A stretch of 37,456 nt of DNA from Chloroflexota bacterium (GCA_020849725.1 JADLAZ010000025.1:1-37456), one strand, 5' to 3'; counted from the stretch's first letter, positions 14,317 to 23,396 are shown. Notes: generated from the letters alone by a model not told the origin. Translations and numbers: made by a program.

Positions 14317-16752
14317 ATGCGTGACGATCAGGCGAGGCACGCGGGCGTGGTTGCCGCCCCAACCCGGCCAGCTGCCACGCACCCCGATCGCGCTGGCAGG
14401 CGTGGACGCGCCGGCGCGTTCCTGCTCGACGGCGGGCTGCTGAGCCTGCTGTGGGTCGGCTTCTACTGGCGGGTGCTGCTTACCCGTGAGGCGAGTGCGC
14501 CGGCCGGCGGCGGTGACTTCAACAGCTTCTACTACCCGCTGGCCCGCTTCGCCGCCGATCAGATCCAGGCCGGCCGGTTGCCGCTGTGGAACCCGACGCT
14601 GCACGGCGGCGCACCCTTCGCGGCCGATTTCCAGGCCGGGCTGCTCTACCCACCGAATCTGGCGGCGTTCCTGCTGGCCCGGCCGTTCGAGTACGGCGCG
14701 CTGGTGCTGCTGGCGCTGCTGCACTCGTGGCTGGCGAGCGTCACCGCCTATGCCCTCTGGCGCGGGGTGGGGGGCGGGCGCTGGGGCGGCATCACCGCCG
14801 GGCTGACCTACGCCTACGGCGGCTTCCTGGTGCTGCACCTGGGCCACCCGCCGATGCTGGGCGTGGCAGCCTGGCTGCCGCTGCTGCTGCTGTGCCTGGC
14901 GCGTGGGCTGCCGGCGCTGCGCGCGGGCTGGCTGGCTGGCGCGGCCGGCCTGGTCGCGGTGATGATCCTGGCCGGTCACCCGCAGTTGCTGCTGATGGGT
15001 CTGGCGGTGGCGGGCCTGTGGAGCCTGGCGGCGCTGTGGATGGCGCGGCCGCGCGACGAGCCGGCGGGGGTGGACGTAGCGCGGGCGGCCTGGTGGCGGC
15101 GCGGGCTGGCGCGCTTCTGGGCGACGCGGCTGGCGGCCGGGCTGGGTGTGGTGGTGCTGGGCGCGCTGCTGGCGGCCCCGGTGCTGCTGCCGGCGCTGCA
15201 GCTCGGCCAGCGGTCGCTGCGCGCCAGCCTCTCCTACGCCGAGTCGACGGCCTTCAGTGTGCGGCCGATGCTGCTGGTGCAGGCGCTGGTGCCGAAGGCA
15301 TTCGGCGATGGCCCGACGAGCTATCTGAACGCCATCGGCTTCAGCGGCGAGGTCTGGCTCTACGCCGGCGTCATCCCGCTGCTGCTGGCCGGGGCGGCGC
15401 TGGCGCTGCGACCGCGCTGGCCGGTGCTGATCGGGGTAGCGCTGGCGACACTGGCGCTGCTGCTGGCGCTGGGACCGGCCACGCCGCTGCATGGCTGGCT
15501 GTACCGGTTCGTGCCCGGCTTCGGGCAGGTGCGGGCGCCTGGGCGCTGGTCGCTCGTCTACAGCCTCGGACTGGCGCTGGCCGCGGCCGGTGGTGTCGAT
15601 GCGCTGGTGGCGCTGGCCCGAGCGCAGATTGCCGACCAGGCGGCGCTGCTGCGGCGCGCTCCGCGCTGGCTGGCGCTGGCCGCCGGGGCGGTGCTGCTGC
15701 TGCTGCTGCTGCTGAGCGGCGAGTTGCTCGGACCGAAGGACCCCTCGGCGCCGCTGGCCAACTTTCTCGACGGCCTGGGATGGCTAGTCCTGCTGCTGCT
15801 GCTGGCGGTGGCGGCGACCGGGCTGCTGCGAAGCCGCCGACTGACCACGCCGGTGGCTGGCGCACTGCTGGCCGGGCTGGTGGTGCTCGATCTGTTCAGC
15901 GCCCACATGGGCGTCAACCCGACGACCGCCGATCTGACCGCCGGCTTCCAGCACCCGGAGATCGTCGCCGCGCTACGGGCGGCTGGGCCGGCGCGGCTCG
16001 ATGCGGACACTGTGCCGCCTGAGATCTGGCAGCCATCGACCGCCGCCGTCTTCGGCCTGCGTGATGCGGCCGGCGCCTACAACCCGCTCGGGCTGGCTGA
16101 CTACGCTGCCGTCTACGACCTGGCCCGGCGCGATCGTGCAGCGCCACTCTACAACGTGCTGGGTGTCAGCCATCTCGTCGCCCGCCTCGACCGCCAACCG
16201 CGGGTCGGCGCGGTCGCGCCAGTGCTGACGACGCCGGGCCGGCTGATCCTGCTGGAGCGGCGGGAGGCGCTGCCGCGCGCGGCCGTGATCGGGCGGGCGC
16301 GCTGGGTCGAGTCGCCAGCGGCGGCGCTGGCGGCGCTGCGCGCGCCCGGCTTTGACCCTGCGCGCGAGGTCATCCTGGTCGGAGAGTCGCCGCCACCCAC
16401 CACTGGCCAGTCCGCTGTAGCGCGGCTGGCCATGATCGTGCGCGACGAGCCGGACCGGCTGGAGGTGCGCGCCACGACCGACGCCCCAGGCTGGCTGGTC
16501 ATCGCCGATGCCGACTATCCCGGCTGGCGGGCCGAGATCGACGGCCAGCCGGCGCCGGTGCTGCGGGCCAACTATGCCTTTCGGGCGGTGACGCTGCCGG
16601 CAGGCGCCCACACCGTGCATCTCATCTTCGACCCGCCGCTGTGGCGAGCCGGCTGGCTGCTGGCCGGCCTCGGCGCGCTCGGCCTGGCCGGGCTGGTCGG
16701 CGGCGCGGTCCGGCAGCGGCGAGTGCGCTGGCGCCGGCAGCAGCCGGACTGA
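14317..16752 (+). CDS. YfhO-family polytopic membrane protein
   Basis: The 811-residue protein resembles YfhO-type proteins, GT-C-like membrane proteins implicated in glycosyl transfer to envelope polymers. After an early hydrophobic segment it has GGDFNSFYYPL and GRLPLWNPTLHGGAPFAAD, the conserved extracellular loop of the family, followed by QAGLLYPPNL. About a dozen hydrophobic segments run to near residue 530. A large soluble region (about 530-770) and a last membrane segment before a basic tail (RQRRVRWRRQQ) follow. Catalysis has been shown for few family members, so the substrate is left open. The GC-rich Leu tracts (for example seven CTG codons at 15694-15714) fall within membrane segments. 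A short hairpin lies 12 bp beyond the stop. Confidence 0.85.
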   Translation: MRDDQARHAGVVAAPTRPAATHPDRAGRRGRAGAFLLDGGLLSLLWVGFYWRVLLTREASAPAGGGDFNSFYYPLARFAADQIQAGRLPLWNPTLHGGAPFAADFQAGLLYPPNLAAFLLARPFEYGALVLLALLHSWLASVTAYALWRGVGGGRWGGITAGLTYAYGGFLVLHLGHPPMLGVAAWLPLLLLCLARGLPALRAGWLAGAAGLVAVMILAGHPQLLLMGLAVAGLWSLAALWMARPRDEPAGVDVARAAWWRRGLARFWATRLAAGLGVVVLGALLAAPVLLPALQLGQRSLRASLSYAESTAFSVRPMLLVQALVPKAFGDGPTSYLNAIGFSGEVWLYAGVIPLLLAGAALALRPRWPVLIGVALATLALLLALGPATPLHGWLYRFVPGFGQVRAPGRWSLVYSLGLALAAAGGVDALVALARAQIADQAALLRRAPRWLALAAGAVLLLLLLLSGELLGPKDPSAPLANFLDGLGWLVLLLLLAVAATGLLRSRRLTTPVAGALLAGLVVLDLFSAHMGVNPTTADLTAGFQHPEIVAALRAAGPARLDADTVPPEIWQPSTAAVFGLRDAAGAYNPLGLADYAAVYDLARRDRAAPLYNVLGVSHLVARLDRQPRVGAVAPVLTTPGRLILLERREALPRAAVIGRARWVESPAAALAALRAPGFDPAREVILVGESPPPTTGQSAVARLAMIVRDEPDRLEVRATTDAPGWLVIADADYPGWRAEIDGQPAPVLRANYAFRAVTLPAGAHTVHLIFDPPLWRAGWLLAGLGALGLAGLVGGAVRQRRVRWRRQQPD

Positions 16753-16764
16753 CGTGGCAGGGCG

Positions 16765-16788
16765 GCGGCCGCGGGACGTATCGGCCGC
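16765..16788 (+). terminator. Weak hairpin after the YfhO-like gene
   Basis: GCGGCCG (16765-16771) and CGGCCGC (16782-16788) form a perfect 7-bp stem with a 10-nt loop, 12 bp beyond the stop codon. There is no T-tract, so termination is uncertain. Confidence 0.3.
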
Positions 16789-16939
16789 GCGCAGATGCGA
16801 ACCCGCCGGCTGGCTCCACGCTCGTCTATCCAGCCGGAGCCGGTCGGCGGGGAAAGTAGAGACTGTCACAGCGCGCTTCGATCGACCGTGGCGCGATTCA
16901 CCACGCAGGCGCGGCGGCGCGCCATCGTCGGCGTGGCCC

Positions 16940-16968
16940 TTGAGGCAGGGGGCGCGCGGGGGCACAAT
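16940..16968 (+). promoter_or_regulatory. Candidate promoter of the nitronate monooxygenase gene (TTGAGG-17-CACAAT)
   Basis: TTGAGG (16940-16945) and CACAAT (16963-16968) each match 4 of 6 consensus positions at an ideal 17-bp spacing, about 57 bp upstream of the ATG at 17026. Confidence 0.4.
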
Positions 16969-17025
16969 GGACCAGGATCGGCGCTGTCGATCGCAGACAT
17001 CGACGCGGCGCCGGTGGAGGTGAAG

Positions 17026-17988
17026 ATGCACACGCGAGCTAGTGAGGTGCTGGGCATCGATCAGCCGGTGGTGCAGGCCGGCATGTCACGCGAGTACACC
17101 TCGGCGCCGCTGGTGGCAGCGGTCAGCGCCGCCGGTGGGCTGGGCATCCTCGGCTGCCTGGGTCGGACGTCGACTGAGGTTGTGTTCGAGATGCGTCGCA
17201 TCCGTGCCATGACCGACCGCCCGTTCGGCGTCAACTTCGTGCTGCACCGGTTGGACGAGTCGGCGTTTGCCGCCGCGCTGGCCGAGCGGCCGCCGGTCGT
17301 GTCACTCTTTCGCGGCGACCCGACCGTAGCGACGGCGGCGGCGCACGCGGCCGGCGCACGGGTCGTCCATCAGGTGACGACCGTGGTCGAGGCCGAGCAG
17401 GCGCTGTCGGCTGGTGTCGACGCGCTCATCGCGCAGGGCACGGAGGCGGGCGGCCACAACGGGCCGACACCGCTGTGGGCGCTGCTGCCGGCGGTCGTCG
17501 CAGTGGCGGGTGACCGGCCGGTGCTGGCCGCCGGCGGCATCGTCGATGGTCGTGGGCTGGCAGCGGCGCTTTGCCTCGGCGCGGCCGGCGTGGTCATGGG
17601 CACGCGATTCCTGGCGACGCTGGAGGCGCCGGTGTCGGCTCTCTACAAGCAGCGGCTGCTGGCGGCCGGCCCCGACGCGACGCTCGCCAGTGACATCCCC
17701 GACCTCCTGTGGGGTATCCCCTGGCCGGGCGTGCAGGTGCGAGCGCTGCGCTCGGCGCTGCTGACGCGCTGGCTCGGACGCGAGCCAGCGCTGCTGGCCG
17801 AGCGCGAGGCGGTGCTGGCCGGCATCGAGCGCGCCCGGGCCAGTGGCGATGCCGAGGAGATGATCTTGCTGGCCGGCACGGGCGTTGGCCGCATCGACGC
17901 GCTCGCGCCGGCCGGCGCGCTGGTCCGGCGCGTGGTGGCCGAGGCGGCGGCGACCCTGCGCGATCAGACTGGACACGCCGGTGGGTGA
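17026..17988 (+). CDS. Nitronate monooxygenase (2-nitropropane dioxygenase-like FMN enzyme)
   Basis: The 320-residue protein has a TIM-barrel layout. It starts with IDQPVVQAGMSREYTSAPLV and AAGGLGILG, and has RPFGVNFVL. The signature ALIAQGTEAGGHNG carries the conserved active-site His. The FMN phosphate-binding segments VLAAGGIVDGRGLAAALCLGA and VVMGTRFLAT follow. Members oxidise alkyl nitronates such as propionate-3-nitronate to carbonyl compounds and nitrite. The start ATG 17026 follows GGAGGTG; the longer open frame upstream has no similarity. Nitrite release would feed NirK in the same genome, but the genes are 4 kb apart on opposite strands, so any link is speculative. Confidence 0.93.
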   Translation: MHTRASEVLGIDQPVVQAGMSREYTSAPLVAAVSAAGGLGILGCLGRTSTEVVFEMRRIRAMTDRPFGVNFVLHRLDESAFAAALAERPPVVSLFRGDPTVATAAAHAAGARVVHQVTTVVEAEQALSAGVDALIAQGTEAGGHNGPTPLWALLPAVVAVAGDRPVLAAGGIVDGRGLAAALCLGAAGVVMGTRFLATLEAPVSALYKQRLLAAGPDATLASDIPDLLWGIPWPGVQVRALRSALLTRWLGREPALLAEREAVLAGIERARASGDAEEMILLAGTGVGRIDALAPAGALVRRVVAEAAATLRDQTGHAGG

Positions 17989-18003
17989 GCGGCCGGCCGT
18001 GAT

Positions 18004-18516
18004 TCAGGCCGGGGCGGTCAGCAACGGTTTGAGCCAGGGGATGTGCTCGGCGTAGTGCTCATAGGTGTTGCCGGCGAGCCAGCCAACGATCGGCGCTCCA
18101 CTCTCCCGCCCCGGCTCGTCGGGCAGGAACGACGAGTAGGTGCGCTGGAGATCGGCATCGGCCAATATCGCCAACTCCGCCAGGAGATCAGCGTGCGTCG
18201 CCCGCAGTTCGGCCAGGACCGCCGCCGGTAGGTGACCGTGGGACGCCGCCTGGATGGCCGCGTTGGTCGCGTCGTAGCCGGCCTGGTAAGTGACCTCGGA
18301 CACACTTAGCCCGGTATGCCGTGGCCGCCCCTGGAGCAGGGCGACCATCGAGCGCTCCCATGCTGCCAGATGAGCGAGATGATCGGCGACCGACCAGCCG
18401 TCCGGACCGGTCGCCGCCAACTGGACGGCGCTGAGGCGGTCGATCAGCGCGGCCAGGTCCGCCCAACCGGTATCGATGCGCTGGCGCAGTGTGACCATGT
18501 CGGTCGGGTGGGCCAT
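18004..18516 (-). CDS. DinB/ClbS-like four-helix-bundle protein
   Basis: The 170-residue protein has a short N-terminal helix, then WSVADHLAHLAAWERSMVALL. The H-x2-H-x3-E arrangement near residue 50 and the C-terminal NTYEHYAEHIPWL supply the His residues that bind metal in the DinB/DfsB superfamily. The Trp-rich helix and overall length agree with ClbS/DfsB or YfiT-like members. Functions in this superfamily range from thiol transfer to DNA protection, and most members are uncharacterised, so no reaction is assigned. The start has a strong AGGAGGAG site. It lies 27 bp downstream of the PBP2-like gene on the same strand and may be co-transcribed. Confidence 0.78.
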   Translation of the reverse strand: MAHPTDMVTLRQRIDTGWADLAALIDRLSAVQLAATGPDGWSVADHLAHLAAWERSMVALLQGRPRHTGLSVSEVTYQAGYDATNAAIQAASHGHLPAAVLAELRATHADLLAELAILADADLQRTYSSFLPDEPGRESGAPIVGWLAGNTYEHYAEHIPWLKPLLTAPA

Positions 18517-18543
18517 GCGCTCCTCCTGGGTGCTGGGAACCGC

Positions 18544-20748
18544 TCATGGCTTGCCGAAGAAGGCGCGCAGCATGTGCTCGGCGACCGGCGCGGCGAATTC
18601 AGCGCCGGCCCCGCCCTTCTCCAGGATGACGGCGAGCGCGATCTTCGGGTTCTCGTAGGGCGCGAAGGCGGTGAACCAGGCGTGCGGCTTCTGGGCGGCA
18701 CGGCCCTGCTCATCGGCTGTCTCGGTTTCAGCGGTGCCAGTCTTGCCGGCGACGACGACGCCGGGCACCGTCACCCGGCCGGCGGCCGTGCCCTGGCTGA
18801 CCGCCAGGCGCATCCCCTCGCGCACCTGGTCGAGGTGAGTGCGCTCAATCGGGATGCGGCCGGTGACGACCGGCGACTGCTCCTCGACAAGGCGGTTGCC
18901 GTCGCGGAGGATGCTCTTCAGCAGGCGCGGCCGGTAGAGTGTGCCACCATTGGCCAGCGCGGCGGTGGCGATCGCCATCTGGAGCGGTGTGACCTGCAGA
19001 TCGCCCTGGCCGACGCCGATGTTGATCGTGTCGCCGACGGTCCAGGCGCCGCGATCGCCCTGCTCGCGCTTCCACTCGGGCGTCGGCACCAGGCCACCCT
19101 GCTCGCCGGCCAGCTCGATGCCGGCGGTGCGCCCAAAGCCGAAAGCGGTGATGGCGGCGGCGAGCTTCTCGCTGCCCAGGCCCTTGAACTCGATCGGCTG
19201 CCCGCCGACGTCGGCCTCGTAGTAGCGCAGCGGCTTGCCGCGCGCATCGGGGATCGCCGGCACCGACAGGTTGTGGAAGAAGACATCGCACGACTGCGCC
19301 AGCGCACTAGCGACCGTCAGCGGACCATGGCCGCGCGGCTGCCAGCAGCGGAAGAGGCGGCGTGAGATCTCGTTGTACTCAGCCGGAATGTAAGCGCCGC
19401 CGGTGCAACGATGAATGGTGCTGCCGTCGATGACCTTGTCGGCCAGCGCGCCGAGCGCGACGAACGGCATCAGCGCCGCGCCGGGTGCGTACAGGCCGCC
19501 GACGCCGCGGTTGAATAGCGGCTGGTTCGGGTCAGTGATGAGACGCTGGTAGTCGGTCGTCGACAGCCCGTCGCTGAACGCCTGGCTGTTGTAGGTCGGC
19601 AGCGTCACCAGCGCCAGGACCTCGCCGGTCGATGGGTCGATGGCGACGGCCGCCCCGGCGGCGACGCCGGCCCGCAGCAGCGACAGGTTCAGCGCATCGC
19701 TGGCGGCCTTCTGCAAGCCGAGGTCGATCGTCAGTGCAACGCTGGCGCCGGGCGCCGGCGGCTGGTTCTCCAACTCGCGGATGATGCGCCGGTTGATGTC
19801 GACCTCGACGACGTGAAAACCCTTCTTGCCACGCAAGTGCGACTCGAGGATCGCCTCCATGCCGGACTGCCCGAGCGTGTCATCGTTGGCGTAGACCGGC
19901 TGGCCGGTCGGAGTGAGGACGCGCGCCTGCGTGTCGGCGTCGACGCGGCCGACGTAGCCGACGACGTGTGCGGCGACGGTGCCGCTGGGATAGGCTCGGC
20001 CGGGCGCCGGTTGAATGCCGACACCGGGCAGCAGCAAGCTGTTGCCCTCCAGGCGCAGCGCCATGTCGCGCGGCACATCGTGCTGCACGATCAGCGGCAG
20101 GCGTGGGTCGGCGGCACTGTCCCAGACGAGGAACTCGGGCCGACTGAGGAGGAGCACGCCGGGAGCGCCGGCGAGCGCGCGCTGGAGGGTCGGCGCGGCG
20201 CTGGCCGGCACCTCCTGGCTGAGGATGGGCATCTGATTGGCGGCGACCGCGCTCCCGACGATCTGGGCGATCTCGGCCGCCGGTCGGTTGAGCGCCGCCG
20301 CCACCCGGGCCAGGATATCCGGCTCGGCCCCGGCCGGGATGCGCCGTGGTAGCAGCGCCAGAACCCAGGGCGGCGCCAGCAGGCGGTTCAGGTCGGCGAA
20401 CAGCGCCTTGCGCGCTGGCTCGTCGCGCGGCAGGTTGGCCGGCACGATCGTAACGCTCCAGTTAGCCTTGTTGCCGGCCAGGACGATGCCATTGCGGTCG
20501 TAGATGACGCCGCGCGGGGCTGGGATGGGCTGGGCGTCGATCCGATTCTGCTCCGCTTGCGCGGCGTACTGCCGGCCGTCGGCGATCTGCATTTGCCACA
20601 GACGCACCGCCAGCGCGCCGAAGGCGGCCAGCACGCCCCCCTTCAAGAGGAGGAAGCGACGCGAGACCGGTTGGTCCAGCAGCGGCTCGAACGGGACGAT
20701 CGGGTCGTCCGGTGGTCCCTGGAGGTTGCCGCGGGGAGAGACGGGCAT
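18544..20748 (-). CDS. Penicillin-binding protein 2-like transpeptidase with degenerate SxxK active site
   Basis: The 734-residue protein has an N-terminal membrane anchor (about 30-52). The PBP dimerisation domain carries PAPRGVIYDRNG, YPSGTVAAHVVGYVG and GQSGMEAILESHLRG. The transpeptidase domain begins near residue 345 and is full length. SCD (Ser486-Asp488) and KTGT (Lys669 onward) are intact. Where functional PBP2 has PG-S-x-x-K-P, this protein reads PG-A-A-L-M-P at residues 424-427 (bases 19479-19468). The nucleophilic Ser and the Lys are thus both replaced, although the flanking residues align perfectly. On family knowledge it should not acylate beta-lactams or cross-link peptidoglycan; a structural or scaffolding role is inferred. 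The frame is otherwise undamaged. It is followed by a DinB-like gene. No rodA or mreC neighbour is present. Confidence 0.9.
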   Translation of the reverse strand: MPVSPRGNLQGPPDDPIVPFEPLLDQPVSRRFLLLKGGVLAAFGALAVRLWQMQIADGRQYAAQAEQNRIDAQPIPAPRGVIYDRNGIVLAGNKANWSVTIVPANLPRDEPARKALFADLNRLLAPPWVLALLPRRIPAGAEPDILARVAAALNRPAAEIAQIVGSAVAANQMPILSQEVPASAAPTLQRALAGAPGVLLLSRPEFLVWDSAADPRLPLIVQHDVPRDMALRLEGNSLLLPGVGIQPAPGRAYPSGTVAAHVVGYVGRVDADTQARVLTPTGQPVYANDDTLGQSGMEAILESHLRGKKGFHVVEVDINRRIIRELENQPPAPGASVALTIDLGLQKAASDALNLSLLRAGVAAGAAVAIDPSTGEVLALVTLPTYNSQAFSDGLSTTDYQRLITDPNQPLFNRGVGGLYAPGAALMPFVALGALADKVIDGSTIHRCTGGAYIPAEYNEISRRLFRCWQPRGHGPLTVASALAQSCDVFFHNLSVPAIPDARGKPLRYYEADVGGQPIEFKGLGSEKLAAAITAFGFGRTAGIELAGEQGGLVPTPEWKREQGDRGAWTVGDTINIGVGQGDLQVTPLQMAIATAALANGGTLYRPRLLKSILRDGNRLVEEQSPVVTGRIPIERTHLDQVREGMRLAVSQGTAAGRVTVPGVVVAGKTGTAETETADEQGRAAQKPHAWFTAFAPYENPKIALAVILEKGGAGAEFAAPVAEHMLRAFFGKP

Positions 20749-20802
20749 GACAGGTTCTCGCTCAGTCGCGCATCGGATGAGACCCTGGGTCCGATCAGCC
20801 AG

Positions 20803-20832
20803 AGTCTACGGCACCGGCGGGCCGCCTGTCGA
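20803..20832 (-). promoter_or_regulatory. Candidate promoter of the PBP2-like gene (TCGACA-18-TAGACT)
   Basis: On the minus strand TCGACA (20832-20827, one mismatch from consensus) precedes TAGACT (20808-20803) by 18 bp, about 54 bp upstream of the ATG at 20748. Confidence 0.4.
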
Positions 20833-20856
20833 GCCGGACGACCGGCCACACTTCGG

Positions 20857-20862
20857 TATACT
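20857..20862 (+). promoter_or_regulatory. Candidate -10 box (TATACT) for the DUF4149-type gene
   Basis: TATACT lies about 58 bp before the ATG at 20920. The -35 position (CCGGAC) is poor. With the PBP2 promoter this makes a compact divergent control region. Confidence 0.35.
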
Positions 20863-20919
20863 CCCGACAGCGCGGCCGGGATTGCCGGCCGATCACCTTA
20901 CCCTCACGAGGCAACGCGC

Positions 20920-21477
20920 ATGCTGCGACGGACGGTGCAGAATCTACTGTTCTTCTTGCCGCTGGCCATCTGGAGTGGCGCGGCGGTCGGCCTGACGTTC
21001 CTAACGACGCCGGTCGTCTTTGCCGCGCTGGACCGCGACACCGCCAGCCGGTTGGTGGGGCAGCTCTTTCCGGGGTACTTCCGGCTCGGCCTGCTGTGCC
21101 TGACGGTGGCGCTCGTCGCGGCGCTGGCTATGACCTGGCCGGCTCGGTCGCGCCGCTGGTGGCTGACGCCGGCTCTGCTGGCGGCGGCGCTGGCGCTGAT
21201 GCTCGTCGCCGGGCTGGTGCTGGAGCCGAGGGTGGCCGCTGTGCAGGCGCTCATCCCCTCCTTCGTCACCGACACCGACAGTCCGGCGCGGCAGGAGTTC
21301 CGCACGCTGCACAGCCTGTCGTCGCTCCTGAACGTCGCCGTCATGCTGCTGACGGCGGCGGTGTGGGTGGTGACGGCACTCGACCCACGCCCGCTCCTCG
21401 GCGATCCGGCCCGCGCGGCCAGCACCGCCGATGCGCAGCCGGCGCTCAGTCAGCCGGTCGGCAGCTCGCGCCGGTGA
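20920..21477 (+). CDS. DUF4149/TMEM205-like small membrane protein
   Basis: The 185-residue protein has four hydrophobic segments (about 8-30, 50-68, 76-98 and 130-150). The first contains IWSGAAVGLTFLTTPVVFAAL, and GQLFPGYFRLG follows. This pattern, with the Phe/Pro-rich first helix and the RQEFRTLHSLSSLLN segment before the last helix, is that of DUF4149/TMEM205-like proteins. No function has been firmly shown for bacterial members. The start was placed at ATG 20920 because the membrane helix begins at once and upstream sequence is the divergent promoter region. Its last 35 residues are an unstructured tail rich in Ala, Pro and Ser. It converges on hyuB. Confidence 0.75.
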   Translation: MLRRTVQNLLFFLPLAIWSGAAVGLTFLTTPVVFAALDRDTASRLVGQLFPGYFRLGLLCLTVALVAALAMTWPARSRRWWLTPALLAAALALMLVAGLVLEPRVAAVQALIPSFVTDTDSPARQEFRTLHSLSSLLNVAVMLLTAAVWVVTALDPRPLLGDPARAASTADAQPALSQPVGSSRR

Positions 21478-21482
21478 TGGAT

Positions 21483-21517
21483 GCTGGGAGCTGAGGAAGA
21501 ACCCTCACCTCCCCAGC
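21483..21517. terminator. Imperfect hairpin between convergent DUF4149-type gene and hyuB
   Basis: GCTGGGAG-C-TGAGG (21483-21496) can pair with CCTCA-C-CT-C-CCCAGC (21503-21517). This gives 13 paired bases with one mismatch, one bulge and a 6-nt loop. It lies between two convergent stop codons, so it may act in both directions. There is no strong T-tract. Confidence 0.42.
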
Positions 21518-21522
21518 CCCAC

Positions 21523-23280
21523 TCATCGCTCATCACGTATTACTTCGCGGCGCCAGCCGGTGGTGTCGTCGGCGGGGATGGCGGGGTCGCGGGTGAGGGT
21601 GACGCCGTAGTCGGCGCGGGCGGCCTCGGGTGAGACGCGGCCGGCGTGGACGTCGGCCAGCACCAGCGCCGGGTCGCGCTGGCGCGGGTCACCGTAGCCA
21701 CCGCCGCCGGGCAGGCCGATCCAGACCTCGGTCGCCGGGTCGAGCGCGAGCGTCTGCTTCGGCAGCGGCGTCTCCTCGCGGCCGTCGGCGTGGCGCAGGA
21801 AGAAGCGGCCGGCGCCGCCGGGGCCGCCGCCGGCGAGGCCGTGCGCCGGATGGCGGGTGCGGTCGAAGAATGGCGACAGCGTGTACGACCGGTCGGTGCG
21901 CGGCGCCCCTTGCAACACCAGCCAATGGCCCAGACCACCGCGCTGGCGGCCAGCGCCACCCGAGTCGCGCCGCAGCTCGCGCCGACGCACGACGATCGGC
22001 ACGCGCTGCTCGATGATCTCGACGGCGGTGCCGGAGACGCCCGATGGGAAGGCAGTGCTGGACAGGCCGTCCAGGCCCGGCCGCGCGCCGGTGCCGCCGG
22101 CATTGAACCAGAGCAGCGTGAACGGCGCGCCGTCGCGCCAGTGGCCATGCAACTGCGTGTTCCACAGGTTAGCCGAGCCTTCGGCCATCATCCGCTCTGG
22201 CACGACCCGCGCTAGCGCGCCGAAGATGAGGCCGGGCAGGAAGTGTCCCAGGATGTGGCGCGCCGACACTGGCGCGGGCGGCCGGCAGTTGAGGATGCAC
22301 CCCTCCGGCGCGACGACGCGCACCGGCCGGAAGGCGCCCTCGTTGTTCGGCACGTCGGGCGTCAGCAAGCAGGTGAGAGCGTAGGTCGTGTAGGCGCGGG
22401 TGTAGTTGAGGACGACATTGATGCCGCGCGGGCTTTCGGGTGAGCTGCCAGCGTAGTCGACGGTGGCCGTGTCACCAGCGATGGTGACGGTCACGGCCAG
22501 TGTGATTGGCTGGTCGTAGCCGTCGCAGGTGACCTCGTTCCGGTAGACGCCATCGGGCAGCGCCCGGAGCGCGGCCCGGGTCGCTGCCTCCGTGCGGGCA
22601 ATGATGGCGTCGGCGATCGGCTCGATGCTGGTCAGCCCGAACTCGGCCATGCTCGCCAGCAGCCGGTCGACGCCGACGTCGTTGGCGGTCGTCATCGATT
22701 GCAGTTCGCTGGCAACCTCGTCCGGCGCGCGGACGTTGGCGCGGACGAAGGCGAAGACTTCCTCGTTCGGCTGGCCGGCCTTGTAGAGCTTGAGCGGCGG
22801 GATCGCCAACCCCTCCTCGAAGACGGTGCGGCCGTCGGCCGAGAAGGGGATGCCACCGATGTCCGCGACGTGACAGACATTGCCGAAGAAGCCGACGACC
22901 CGGTCGTTCAGGAACGCGGGCGTCACAACCGTCAGGTCGTGCAGGTGGCCGGAGGCGATCCAGGGGTCATTGGTGATCAGCACGTCGCCAGGTACGAGCG
23001 TGTCGGGTGGGAAGCGGCGCACCAGGTGCTTGAGGCACATCTCCATCGAGTTGATATGGCCGGGCGTGCCGGTGACGGCGTTGGCCAGCAACTGCCCGCG
23101 CGCGTCGAAGACGCAGGCCGACAGGTCGCCGGCCTCGGCGACGGAGGGTGTGAACGAGGTGCGCACCAGCGCCGCCGCTTGCTCGTTGACGACGGCGATC
23201 AGCCGGCTCCAGATGACTTCGAGCGTCGTCGGATCGATGGTTGGCGGCGACTGGGCCGGCGCGGCGTCGTTCATGGTCAT
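21523..23280 (-). CDS. hyuB: N-methylhydantoinase B / acetone carboxylase alpha-type subunit (HyuB)
   Basis: The 585-residue protein has the hydantoinase B layout: PTTLEVIWSRLIAVVNEQA at the start, then TSFTPSVAEAGDLSACVFD. It also has VLITNDPWIASGHLHDLTV, CHVADIGGIPFSADG, NAGGTGARPGLDGLS and the C-terminal LPGGGGYGDPRQRDP. With HyuA it forms an ATP-dependent enzyme that opens hydantoin or 5-oxoproline-type rings; some relatives are acetone carboxylases. The start is ATG 23280 (or 23274), behind AGGGAG. The frame stays open for 95 more codons upstream, but that part runs through a repeat element and is noncoding. Its usual partner hyuA lies about 11.5 kb upstream in the direction of transcription, on the same strand. 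Confidence 0.92.
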   Translation of the reverse strand: MTMNDAAPAQSPPTIDPTTLEVIWSRLIAVVNEQAAALVRTSFTPSVAEAGDLSACVFDARGQLLANAVTGTPGHINSMEMCLKHLVRRFPPDTLVPGDVLITNDPWIASGHLHDLTVVTPAFLNDRVVGFFGNVCHVADIGGIPFSADGRTVFEEGLAIPPLKLYKAGQPNEEVFAFVRANVRAPDEVASELQSMTTANDVGVDRLLASMAEFGLTSIEPIADAIIARTEAATRAALRALPDGVYRNEVTCDGYDQPITLAVTVTIAGDTATVDYAGSSPESPRGINVVLNYTRAYTTYALTCLLTPDVPNNEGAFRPVRVVAPEGCILNCRPPAPVSARHILGHFLPGLIFGALARVVPERMMAEGSANLWNTQLHGHWRDGAPFTLLWFNAGGTGARPGLDGLSSTAFPSGVSGTAVEIIEQRVPIVVRRRELRRDSGGAGRQRGGLGHWLVLQGAPRTDRSYTLSPFFDRTRHPAHGLAGGGPGGAGRFFLRHADGREETPLPKQTLALDPATEVWIGLPGGGGYGDPRQRDPALVLADVHAGRVSPEAARADYGVTLTRDPAIPADDTTGWRREVIRDER

Positions 23281-23396
23281 TGCTCTCCCTGCCGGTGAAA
23301 CGCGGGGCCGGCGCCGTTCATTAACGCACGGACGGCCGGGCGCTGGTAGGGGCCGGCGGCACACGGGGAGACCGCTCGGTGGGTGCAGGTCATTAA

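Noticed and set aside
13187..15492. Two minus-strand frames of about 400 codons
   Set aside because: They mirror ychF and the YfhO-like gene and are rich in Gln, Arg and His without domains.
15694..15714. Seven CTG codons in a row (microsatellite-like)
   Set aside because: It encodes leucines within a membrane helix of the YfhO-like protein and fits codon preference, so no phase-variation role is claimed.
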